Source of the DNA: Clostridium uliginosum
GTDB taxonomy: Bacteria; Bacillota; Clostridia; Clostridiales; Clostridiaceae
Length of the DNA: 64,000 nucleotides
Reading direction: 5' to 3'
Assembly: GCF_900112485.1 (NCBI RefSeq)
Contig: NZ_FOMG01000008.1
Span: forward strand, 1 to 64,000
A program made the position numbers and the translations under genes. Below the pieces are notes generated by a model. That model was not told where the DNA came from, ran no database searches, and saw nothing but the letters and a program-made list of their open reading frames with translations. Each line of letters starts with the position of its first letter. Positions within the stretch are counted from its first letter, which is position 1. This document shows, piece after piece, positions 56,979 to 64,000 of this stretch.

Positions 56979-58895
56979 ATGAATGGTATTATACTTGGTA
57001 ATAGATATGAATTGCTTGAAAAAATAGGAGAAGGTGGAATGTCTGAAGTTTTTAAAGCAAGATGTAATAAATTAAATAGGCTTGTTGCAGTTAAAATTCT
57101 TAAAAAAGAATTTTGTAATAATTCTGAAATTGTTCAAAAGTTTAAAGGCGAAGCAACTGCAATTGCAACTTTATCTGATAATAATATAGTAAACATATTA
57201 GATGTAGGTACACAAGAAGATATAAACTATATTGTTATGGAATTAGTACAAGGAAAGACATTAAAAGATGTGATTAATAGCTCAGGTAAAATGAATTATG
57301 AAATTGCTATATCTACAGCTATTCAAATAGCTAAAGCTTTAGATTGTGCTCATAGAAATAAAATAATTCATAGAGATGTTAAACCACAAAATATTTTAGT
57401 GTCTGAAAATGGTGCAATAAAAGTAACTGATTTTGGAATAGCCAAATCAACCTCCTCAGCTACCATTACTAATACTAGTACAATAATGGGTTCAGCTCAT
57501 TATCTTTCTCCAGAACAAGCCAAGGGAAGCTTTATAGACTGCAGAACTGATTTATATTCATTAGGAGTTGTATTATATGAAATGGTTACAGGAGCATTAC
57601 CGTTTGAAGCTGATACTGCAGTAACTATAGCTTTAAAACATTTACAAGAAGAAGCGGTGTCACCCAAAAGTCTTAATTCTAAAATACCAGATAGTTTGAA
57701 TAAATTAATATTAAAGTGTATGGAAAAGGATCCTAATAAAAGATATCAAAGCGCAAAAGAAGTTATAAAAGATCTTCAAAAAATAAAGGAAAATCCAAAT
57801 GCAATTATAGATAAAGTGGTTGATGATCAACATACAATAATAATGTCGGCAGTAACTGAAGAGATATCAAAGCAGTCTAGTAAGAAAGATTCTAAAAATG
57901 AAGAGTCAGAGTTTTATGATGATGATTATGATGACGAAGAGTATGATTATGATGACGAAGAAGCACCAAAAAAGAGTGTTAATAATAAAAAGGCTATGAA
58001 ACTTATAATAGCAATTGGAGGAGTAGTTCTTTTAATAGCTTTAGTAGTTGGTATAGTTACATTTTTCAGTGCCACAGGTATTGGAAAAGAAGTAGAAATA
58101 CCAGATATAGTAGGGAGTACTATAGAAGATGCAAAAACTAAACTTACCAATATAGATTTAGTTTTAGTAGAAGCGGGTACTGATAAGAGTGATAAACCAG
58201 AGGGTACAATTCTTGAAATAGACCCAAAAGCTGGAACTAAGGTTAAGACAAAAAGCAAGGTTAGAGTTATTGTAAGTTCTGGAGAAACAAAACTTAAAAT
58301 GCCTGACTTACGAGAAGATGATCTAGATACAGCTAAAAAGAAATTAGAGTCACTTAAATTAAAAATAGATAGTAGTACAGAAGAATATAATGATGATATA
58401 TCAAAGGGACAAATAATAAAACAACAACCAAATGCAGATGCAGAAATAACTACATCTACAAAGATTACAGTAGTTGTAAGTAAAGGACCTCAAATTAGAT
58501 TATCAACTGTTCCTAATGTAACAGGATTAAGTTCAGATGAAGCAAAAACTGGATTGGAAAAGGCTAGATTAAGAGTTTCAACAGTAGAAAAAGTAACTGA
58601 AAATGAAGCGGAAGATGGTAAGGTATTAGCCCAATCTATTGATGGCAATAGTAAAGTGGAACAAGGTACCACTGTTAATATTACAGTGGGAAAATATGTA
58701 AAACCTAAAGAGAATCCAGTTGTAAAACCAGAGGAAACTCCAGGAACTACTACACCTAATACTCCAGGAGGAACTACACCTAATACCCCAGGAACTACTC
58801 CACCAACTAATCCTAATGAACCTACTCCACCAGTAGATAGTAACAATAAAGATAAGCCTGTTCAAGGACAGATTACACCTAAGAAACCACAGTAA
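56979..58895 (+). CDS. prkC: PASTA-domain Ser/Thr protein kinase (PrkC/Stk)
   Basis: A membrane kinase that senses peptidoglycan fragments or lipid II; in spores PrkC homologues trigger germination. The kinase domain has IGEGGMSEVFKA, catalytic HRDVKPQNILV, DFGIAKS and SPEQAKG. An acidic linker (YDDDYDDEEYDYDDEE) precedes one membrane segment at about residues 342-365. Three PASTA repeats (about 370-575) and a Pro/Thr-rich tail of about 55 residues follow. GGAGGAG marks this ATG over the in-frame TTG 56961. 638 aa. IreB (9647) is a likely substrate. Confidence 0.96.
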   Translation: MNGIILGNRYELLEKIGEGGMSEVFKARCNKLNRLVAVKILKKEFCNNSEIVQKFKGEATAIATLSDNNIVNILDVGTQEDINYIVMELVQGKTLKDVINSSGKMNYEIAISTAIQIAKALDCAHRNKIIHRDVKPQNILVSENGAIKVTDFGIAKSTSSATITNTSTIMGSAHYLSPEQAKGSFIDCRTDLYSLGVVLYEMVTGALPFEADTAVTIALKHLQEEAVSPKSLNSKIPDSLNKLILKCMEKDPNKRYQSAKEVIKDLQKIKENPNAIIDKVVDDQHTIIMSAVTEEISKQSSKKDSKNEESEFYDDDYDDEEYDYDDEEAPKKSVNNKKAMKLIIAIGGVVLLIALVVGIVTFFSATGIGKEVEIPDIVGSTIEDAKTKLTNIDLVLVEAGTDKSDKPEGTILEIDPKAGTKVKTKSKVRVIVSSGETKLKMPDLREDDLDTAKKKLESLKLKIDSSTEEYNDDISKGQIIKQQPNADAEITTSTKITVVVSKGPQIRLSTVPNVTGLSSDEAKTGLEKARLRVSTVEKVTENEAEDGKVLAQSIDGNSKVEQGTTVNITVGKYVKPKENPVVKPEETPGTTTPNTPGGTTPNTPGTTPPTNPNEPTPPVDSNNKDKPVQGQITPKKPQ

Positions 58896-58902
58896 TGATA
58901 AA

Positions 58903-58940
58903 GGAGAGGCACTGGTTATAATACCACCTCTCTTTTTTTA
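58903..58940 (+). terminator. Terminator after prkC
   Basis: GAGAGG (58904-58909) pairs with CCTCTC (58927-58932), with additional inner TGGT/ACCA pairing, followed by TTTTTTTA. Confidence 0.85.
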
Positions 58941-59011
58941 ATAAAAAAGTTGAATTTATAATATAATTTTGTTTATTATAGTAAATAGGAATTTGAATTA
59001 TGGAGGAATGT

Positions 59012-59884
59012 ATGAAAGGAAAAATAATAAAAGGAATAGCTGGATTTTACTATGTAAAAGTTGATAAAGATTTAATAGAATGTAAAGCACGTGGAAAGTT
59101 TAGACATAAAGATATTAAGCCAATGGTTGGAGATAACGTTACTATTAAAATTGAAAATGGAAAAGGTGTTATTGAAGATATTAGTGAAAGAACTTCTAAA
59201 TTAACTAGGCCAGCTGTTGCTAATATATCTTTAGCATTTGTTGTATTTGCAGTTAAAAACCCAGATATAAATTTTGATTTGTTAAATAGATTTTTAGTCT
59301 TATGTGAATATAATAATATTGAGGCTATAGTTTGTTTAAATAAAGTAGATTTAGTATCTGAAGAAGAAAGGGAAGACATTAAAAAGAAAATTAATGATAT
59401 TGGATATGAGGTTTTATACATAAATGCCAAAAAAGGCTTGGGAATAGAAAGTCTTAAAGAAAGAATTAATGGAAATATAACAGTCTTGTGTGGACCTTCA
59501 GGAGCAGGAAAATCAACGCTAATTAATAATCTTGTAAATAAAGAACACATGTTAACTGGAACTGTTAGTGAAAAGATAGGAAGAGGAAAACATACGACAA
59601 GACATAGTGAACTTATAGATGTAGCAAATGGATATATTGTAGATACTCCTGGATTTTCAACATTAGAAATAAAGGATTTAATGGACAAAGAAGATCTTAA
59701 ATATTGTTTTCCAGAATTTGAAGAGCATAATGAATGTTGTAAATACAGAGGATGTTTACATTATAAAGAGCCTAAATGTGTTATAAAAGAAGATGTTGAA
59801 GACGGTAAAATTAATAAATATAGATATCAATTTTATATAAGAACATTAGAAGAAATAATAGAGGGGGAGAAAAATAAATGGTAA
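59012..59884 (+). CDS. rsgA: Small-subunit maturation GTPase RsgA
   Basis: A circularly permuted GTPase that tests the 30S decoding centre late in assembly. The OB domain comes first, then G4 CLNKVDLV (about residue 110), G1 [14 protein letters not shown] (about 164) and G3 [10 protein letters not shown] (about 212). A zinc knuckle follows with [15 protein letters not shown] (about 245-260). GGAGG at 59002-59006 fits this ATG rather than the in-frame ATG 59000. 290 aa. It overlaps rpe by seven bases. Confidence 0.95.
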   Translation: MKGKIIKGIAGFYYVKVDKDLIECKARGKFRHKDIKPMVGDNVTIKIENGKGVIEDISERTSKLTRPAVANISLAFVVFAVKNPDINFDLLNRFLVLCEYNNIEAIVCLNKVDLVSEEEREDIKKKINDIGYEVLYINAKKGLGIESLKERINGNITVLCGPSGAGKSTLINNLVNKEHMLTGTVSEKIGRGKHTTRHSELIDVANGYIVDTPGFSTLEIKDLMDKEDLKYCFPEFEEHNECCKYRGCLHYKEPKCVIKEDVEDGKINKYRYQFYIRTLEEIIEGEKNKW

Positions 59885-60522
59885 AAGTTGCACCATCAAT
59901 ATTATCAGCAGATTTTTCAAAGTTAGGAGAAGATATAGAAAGAATAGATAAGGCAGGAGCAGAGTTCATACATATAGATGTTATGGATGGATGTTTTGTA
60001 CCGAATATATCATTTGGATTTCCTGTAATAAAATCAATAAGAAATAGAACTACTAAAGTTTTTGATGTACATTTGATGATAGAGAATCCTTCAAAGTACA
60101 TAGATGAATTTATTGGATCAGGAGCAGATCTTATAACTGTTCACTATGAAGCAGATAAACATATAGACAGAACAATTCAATATATTAAATCACAAGGTAA
60201 AAAAGCTGGAGTTTCTTTAAATCCAGGTACTCCAACCATGGTGTTAAAAGATTTAATACCTCAATTAGATATGGTATTAATAATGAGTGTAAATCCAGGA
60301 TTTGGAGGACAAAAATTTATACCATATACTTTAGAAAAAATTAAAGAGGTAAAAGAGTTAAGCGAAAAATTGAATCCATCATTATTAATAGAAGTTGATG
60401 GTGGAATTGATCAATACAATGTTAAATCTGTCATTGAAGCTGGAGCAAATGTAATAGTTGCTGGATCAGCAGTGTTTAGAGAAGGCAAGATAGAGGGAAA
60501 TATAGAAGCTTTAAGGGGGTAA
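59878..60522 (+). CDS. rpe: Ribulose-phosphate 3-epimerase
   Basis: Interconverts ribulose 5-phosphate and xylulose 5-phosphate in the pentose phosphate pathway. TIM-barrel motifs: [55 protein letters not shown] and [11 protein letters not shown]. 214 aa, complete. It starts inside the end of rsgA with GAGGGGGAG as the ribosome site. Confidence 0.97.
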   Translation: MVKVAPSILSADFSKLGEDIERIDKAGAEFIHIDVMDGCFVPNISFGFPVIKSIRNRTTKVFDVHLMIENPSKYIDEFIGSGADLITVHYEADKHIDRTIQYIKSQGKKAGVSLNPGTPTMVLKDLIPQLDMVLIMSVNPGFGGQKFIPYTLEKIKEVKELSEKLNPSLLIEVDGGIDQYNVKSVIEAGANVIVAGSAVFREGKIEGNIEALRG

Positions 60523-60529
60523 GTACACA

Positions 60530-61165
60530 TTGAGAGTAATAATTGTAAGTGGAGGAAATCCACCTTTAAAAAAGCTTTTATGTAAGTATATTAAATGTGA
60601 TGATTTTATTATAGCTGCAGATAAAGGGGGAGAGTGTCTTTATAATTACAAAATCACCCCTAATGTGCTTCTTGGAGATTTTGATTCTATGAGTAAAGAA
60701 GTTTTAGAAAAACTTAAAATTAAAGTAGATGAAGTTATGGAATTTGCACCAGAAAAGGATTTCACTGATACAGAAATTGCACTTATAGAAGCAATTAAAA
60801 GAGGTGGAGATGAAATATATTTATTTGGTGCAACTGGTACAAGAATTGATCATATGCTTGGTAATGTAGGACTTCTTTTAAGTGCTAAGAAAAAGGGAGT
60901 GCATTTAGAAATCATAGATAACAATAATAGAATATATTTATCAAATAAGAAAATGAAATTATTTGGGAAGTGTGGTGAAAATATATCATTCCATGCTTTA
61001 TCTGATGTAGTAAAATCGCTTAAGATAAGTGGGGCTAAATATATGTTAGATGCATATGATATGACATTATTAGATCCAAGAGCTATATGTAATGAATTTT
61101 TAGATACGCCCATTGAAATTGAGTATGAAGAAGGAGAATTGTTAATTTTACATTCTTTTGATTAA
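60530..61165 (+). CDS. thiN: Thiamine pyrophosphokinase
   Basis: Converts thiamine to thiamine pyrophosphate with ATP. Motifs: ADKGGECLYNY, NVLLGDFDSM, PEKDFTDTEIALIEA and FGATGTRIDHMLGN. 211 aa. The start is a TTG at 60530, about eight bases after AAGGGGG inside the end of rpe; no ATG lies near the family N terminus (RVIIVSGG). The order rpe-thiN-spoVM-rpmB matches Bacillus. Confidence 0.93.
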   Translation: MRVIIVSGGNPPLKKLLCKYIKCDDFIIAADKGGECLYNYKITPNVLLGDFDSMSKEVLEKLKIKVDEVMEFAPEKDFTDTEIALIEAIKRGGDEIYLFGATGTRIDHMLGNVGLLLSAKKKGVHLEIIDNNNRIYLSNKKMKLFGKCGENISFHALSDVVKSLKISGAKYMLDAYDMTLLDPRAICNEFLDTPIEIEYEEGELLILHSFD

Positions 61166-61312
61166 GAGATTATAAAAAATAATAAATTTGTATTCTTGTA
61201 TATTTGAAGTATTATTTTAAATGTTAAAATAATAGGAACATTTTTAGGTGTGATTGAATATTAATATAGTAAGATAAAAATTTACTTTATAGTAATGTTC
61301 AGGAGGGCTAAA

Positions 61313-61384
61313 ATGAAAATAGTAGCATTTAAATTACCTAGGTTTTTTTCAAGTATAATAAAATTTTTTAGAAAAAAAAAATAG
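61313..61384 (+). CDS. spoVM: SpoVM, small spore-coat anchoring peptide
   Basis: A 23-codon reading frame, MKIVAFKLPRFF followed by SSIIKFFRKKK. It matches Bacillus SpoVM (26 aa) in the MK start, the K-L-P-[KR]-F core with the helix-breaking proline at position 9, an amphipathic helix and a basic end. AGGAGGG at 61301-61307 is at the right distance. The position between thiN and rpmB is exactly that of Bacillus spoVM. In Bacillus it binds the convex forespore membrane and anchors SpoIVA, which is encoded at 40563. Easily missed because of its size. Confidence 0.88.
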   Translation: MKIVAFKLPRFFSSIIKFFRKKK

Positions 61385-61400
61385 AGTATACATATGACTC

Positions 61401-61420
61401 TAAGGCATATGAAAGAAAAT
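61401..61420. repeat. Isolated end of the palindromic repeat family
   Basis: TAAGGCATATGAAAGAAAAT matches the outer 20 bases of the terminal repeat (compare AAGGCACATGAAAGAAAAT at copies 4 and 5) and stops where the rpmB terminator begins. No second arm is present. Confidence 0.6.
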
Positions 61421-61454
61421 AAAAAATGCAATTGGGATAACAATTGCATTTTTT
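61421..61454 (-). terminator. Terminator of rpmB (also usable by spoVM)
   Basis: A perfect 14-bp stem AAAAAATGCAATTG / CAATTGCATTTTTT with loop GGATAA. T-runs flank it on both strands, so it can serve the converging spoVM and rpmB transcripts. Confidence 0.88.
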
Positions 61455-61461
61455 ATTTGAA

Positions 61462-61653
61462 CTATATTGCTCTTTGAACCTTACCGGATCTAAGGCATCT
61501 TGTACATACATGAACAGTTTTTGGTGTTCCGTTAACTAAAGCCTTTACCTTCTTTATGTTAGGAGCCCAAGTTCTCTTTGATTGACGATGTGAATGGCTA
61601 AATTGTACACCTGATACAACACCTTTATCACAAATTTCGCATCTTCTTGCCAC
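61462..61653 (-). CDS. rpmB: 50S ribosomal protein L28
   Basis: 63 residues, the only clear minus-strand gene. It begins ARRCEICDKGVVSGVQFSHS and ends with TRCLRSGKVQRAI. The two cysteine pairs, C-x2-C (residues 5 and 8) and a C-x2-C near residue 52-55 (CTRC), form the zinc-binding type of L28. The start codon is GTG, seven bases after AAGGAGGTG on the minus strand. It is divergent from asp23; the 199-base gap must hold both promoters. Confidence 0.96.
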   Translation of the reverse strand: MARRCEICDKGVVSGVQFSHSHRQSKRTWAPNIKKVKALVNGTPKTVHVCTRCLRSGKVQRAI

Positions 61654-61852
61654 TAGAAAACACCTCCTTATATTGTAAACATAATTATCTTCAATAGGAC
61701 AGAATGAATTATATCATATAAAGTATAAAATATGCAAGTTAATTTTATAAAGAAAAGATATTATTTGTGTTATTTTTAGATATATTTCTTGAATAAAATA
61801 CCTTTCTAATATAGAATATATAATAAGCATATAATGTTTAGGAGGAATAGCA

Positions 61853-62203
61853 ATGGTTGGATTTTCAAATGAAAATGGTAATATAAATTATTCTGAAGAA
61901 GTCTTAGCTAAGATTGTTGGATTATCAACAATGGAATGCTATGGTGTAGTTGGTATGGTTTCTAAAAATGCTACTGATGGATTTTGGGAACTTATTCGTG
62001 TAGAAAATTTAAGTAAAGGTGTAAAAATAAAATTAGTAGAAGATGATAGATTACAAGTAGAGTTATTTGTTATGGTTGAATATGGAACAAAGATATCTGT
62101 TATATCTAATAACATAATTCAAAAAGTTCGTTATAGTGTTGAAAATTACACAGGACTAAAGGTTTCATCAATAACAGTAAATGTGCAAGCGGTAAGAGTC
62201 TAG
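61853..62203 (+). CDS. Asp23/YloU family envelope protein
   Basis: A 116-residue Asp23-family protein. Homologues are membrane-associated and linked to envelope stress or fatty-acid metabolism. The family pattern is visible in INYSEEVLAKIVGLSTMECY and GTKISVISNNIIQKVRYSV, then SITVNVQAVRV. It is next to fakA, the standard yloU-yloV pair. A TTGAAT-N17-TAGAAT promoter-like pair lies about 35-60 bases upstream. Confidence 0.92.
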   Translation: MVGFSNENGNINYSEEVLAKIVGLSTMECYGVVGMVSKNATDGFWELIRVENLSKGVKIKLVEDDRLQVELFVMVEYGTKISVISNNIIQKVRYSVENYTGLKVSSITVNVQAVRV

Positions 62204-62216
62204 GAGGTTAAATTAG

Positions 62217-63851
62217 ATGGAATTTAAAAAAATTAATGGCCATGATTTTTATAACATGGTTGTAAATGCTAGTAATAGGTTATTAGAACAAAGTGATTTT
62301 GTAAATGCTTTAAATGTTTTTCCGGTGCCTGATGGAGATACTGGAACAAATATGTCAATGACTTTTAAAGCAGCGGTTAAGGAAATAGAGAATGTATCGT
62401 CTAATTCTATTGGAGAAATGTCTAAAAAATTAGCTAAGGGTGCTTTGATGGGAGCTAGAGGAAACTCTGGAGTTATTCTATCCCAAATATTAAGAGGTAT
62501 TTCTAAAGGATTGGAAGGCAAAGAAGAAGTTGATGCTACCGAATTTGCAATTGGATTTTATGAGGGATCAAATGCTGCATATAAGGCAGTTATGAGACCG
62601 ACAGAAGGTACTATACTTTCAGTAATAAGAGCAGCTTCAGAAGCAGCTGTTGCATCAGATGCTGAAGATATAATATCTTTAATGGAAGAAATAAATAAAG
62701 AAGCAAAAATAATGCTTGATAGAACTCCAGAATTACTACCAGCTTTAAAGAAGGCCAAAGTAGTTGATTCAGGTGGAATGGGTCTTTATATCATACTTAA
62801 AGGTATGCTTGAAGCTTTAAAAGATGGAATTCAAGCAGAAATACAAGATATAAAGATAGGTTTAGCAGATACAAAAGTTGGAGCGCAATCTACTGAAGAA
62901 GTTGACATTAAATTCGGATATTGTACTGAATTTATAATACTTGGAGATTCAAAAAAATCAAATGAGTTTAGAGACAAAATTGAACCTCTTGGAGATTCTA
63001 TGATTGTTGTAGGATATGAGGATGTAATTAAAGTTCATATTCATACCAATGATCCAGGATTGGTTTTATCTCATGCAGTAGCTGTAGGTGAGTTATCAAA
63101 GATTAAGATTGATAATATGAGAGAAGAACATAGAGAATTGCTAAGTGACTTAGATTCAACTGAAAATATAGAAGAAGCTTCAGAAGTTGAACATAAAAAG
63201 TATGCATTTATAACAGTTGCAATGGGTGATGGAATTGTAAAGATATTCAAGGATTCTGGCGTTGATTATGTCATAGAAGGTGGGCAAACAATGAACCCAT
63301 CAACTCAAGATATATTAGATTGCATAGAAAAAATAAGTGCAGATCATATTTTTATAATGCCAAATAATAAAAATATAATTATGGCAGCTAATCAAGCATC
63401 AGAAATCTCAGATAAGAATATAATAGTAATACCTACAACAACTATTCCTCAAGGAATTGCATGTGTTACTATGTTTAATCCAGAATCGGAAGTAGATCAA
63501 AATGTTGAAGAACTAAATGATGTTATCAATTCAGTTAAAACTGGATCTGTAACTTATGCTGTGCGAGATACTGAAATTGATGGAATAGAAATTAAAGAAG
63601 GAAATATGTTAGGTCTAGTAGAAGGTAAAATAAAACACGTAGGAGAAGATACAATATCTGTTACAAAAAAAGTTTTACAAGATATGTTAGATGATGAAAG
63701 TGAATTAGTTACCATTTATTATGGGGAAGAAATGGAAGAAGATAAGGTTAATGAATTTGTAAGTGAGCTAGAAAACGAATATCAAGATTTAGATATTCAA
63801 TGTTACAAAGGAAATCAACCTTTATATTATTTTTTAATGTCAGTAGAGTAA
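62217..63851 (+). CDS. fakA: DAK2 (DhaL) domain protein, fatty acid kinase catalytic subunit FakA/YloV
   Basis: The ATP-binding subunit that phosphorylates fatty acids bound by a DegV-family FakB protein. The DhaL domain has NVFPVPDGDTGTNMSMTF (about residues 34-50, metal-binding aspartates), MGARGNSGVILSQI (about 80) and VDSGGMGLYII (about 185). A middle domain and a C-terminal EDD-like domain (TVAMGDGIVKIFKDSGVD) follow. 544 aa, full length. The start is 13 bases after the asp23 stop. Confidence 0.93.
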   Translation: MEFKKINGHDFYNMVVNASNRLLEQSDFVNALNVFPVPDGDTGTNMSMTFKAAVKEIENVSSNSIGEMSKKLAKGALMGARGNSGVILSQILRGISKGLEGKEEVDATEFAIGFYEGSNAAYKAVMRPTEGTILSVIRAASEAAVASDAEDIISLMEEINKEAKIMLDRTPELLPALKKAKVVDSGGMGLYIILKGMLEALKDGIQAEIQDIKIGLADTKVGAQSTEEVDIKFGYCTEFIILGDSKKSNEFRDKIEPLGDSMIVVGYEDVIKVHIHTNDPGLVLSHAVAVGELSKIKIDNMREEHRELLSDLDSTENIEEASEVEHKKYAFITVAMGDGIVKIFKDSGVDYVIEGGQTMNPSTQDILDCIEKISADHIFIMPNNKNIIMAANQASEISDKNIIVIPTTTIPQGIACVTMFNPESEVDQNVEELNDVINSVKTGSVTYAVRDTEIDGIEIKEGNMLGLVEGKIKHVGEDTISVTKKVLQDMLDDESELVTIYYGEEMEEDKVNEFVSELENEYQDLDIQCYKGNQPLYYFLMSVE

Positions 63852-63931
63852 TATAATTAAATTTAAATTATTTGATGATTTTGTTTAAATATGAAATTAA
63901 ATAGAGAAAATATAGATATTAGAGAATTTTT

Positions 63932-63958
63932 AAAAGCACCTTAATTGGTGCTTTTTTT
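63932..63958 (+). terminator. Terminator after fakA
   Basis: A 9-bp stem AAAAGCACC / GGTGCTTTT with loop TTAATT, continuing TTTT. The ribosome site of the next gene (GGAGG) follows immediately. Confidence 0.88.
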
Positions 63959-63972
63959 GGAGGATAAATTTA

Positions 63973-64000
63973 ATGGATATATATAGCAATATTTCTTCAT
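63973..64000 (+). CDS. Start of a gene cut by the window end, probably recG
   Basis: GGAGG is followed about nine bases later by an ATG and nine codons (MDIYSNISS) up to the window edge. The DNA helicase RecG commonly follows yloU-yloV in Firmicutes, and this N terminus is compatible, but nine residues cannot prove it. Confidence 0.5.

Noticed and set aside
58490-58865. Minus-strand open frames rich in Gly/Val or Ser/Trp opposite the end of prkC
   Set aside because: They are the antisense reading of the PASTA and Pro/Thr-rich tail, with no ribosome site or promoter.
59050-59688. A 212-codon minus-strand open frame opposite rsgA
   Set aside because: It is fully inside a well-supported conserved gene and is low-complexity Ser/Leu/Ile-rich, as expected for the antisense of AT-rich coding DNA.

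Overview
The window is a gene-dense, AT-rich (roughly 30% G+C by eye), almost entirely plus-strand stretch of a Clostridium sensu stricto chromosome. The sporulation sigma factors, SpoIIGA, SpoIVA, SpoVM, clostridial gene order and codon use all point to an endospore-forming clostridium of the C. beijerinckii / C. butyricum / C. saccharobutylicum group. The species is an inference. No tRNA, rRNA, prophage, transposase or CRISPR array was seen; the only minus-strand gene is rpmB.

Layout. 0.2-4.7 kb: rarA, then an Fe-S / tRNA-thiolation operon (iscR, iscS, iscU, mnmA). 4.9-12.9 kb: a PRC-barrel protein, an AI-2E-family membrane protein, T-box-controlled alaS, ireB-ruvX-DUF1292, a Fur-family regulator and RNase J. 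13.1-18.1 kb: bipA/typA, mltG, and the tRNA wobble-uridine genes trmR and trhP. 18.2-28.0 kb: a sporulation and cell-division block (class B PBP, pro-sigK, pilT, ftsA-like, ftsZ, spoIIGA-sigE, sigG, ylmC/ymxH, nrdR). 28.6-36.2 kb: pgeF and a phosphate regulon (phoP-phoR, pstSCAB, phoU). 36.6-42.0 kb: a DUF512 radical-SAM protein, der, gpsA, spoIVA. 42.3-46 kb: a small BECR-like protein, asparaginase, and a guanine-riboswitch-controlled purine permease. 46.1-64 kb: the long housekeeping run yicC-remA-gmk-rpoZ-coaBC-priA-def-fmt-yugP-rsmB-rlmN-stp-prkC, then rsgA-rpe-thiN, spoVM, rpmB (-), asp23/yloU, fakA and the first codons of a gene that is probably recG.

How the genes connect. SpoIIGA processes the adjacent pro-sigma-E; sigma-G follows behind a good sigma-F-type promoter; SpoIVA and the tiny SpoVM are coat-basement partners. 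PrkC/Stp and IreB belong to one Ser/Thr phosphorylation circuit. PhoPR probably controls pst-phoU. TrmR and TrhP act in sequence on tRNA U34.

The most unusual content is a family of long imperfect palindromes (seven near-complete copies and several decayed ends) lying between co-directional genes. Two subfamilies keep their arms paired by compensatory changes, and most arm mismatches are G.U-compatible on the transcribed strand. All copies carry a CAAGGAGG / CCTCCTTG core. A second, unrelated palindrome lies after phoU. Other points to check: pgeF appears to start at CTG or ATT, a 23-codon spoVM was found, and the PBP gene starts inside a terminator-like hairpin.
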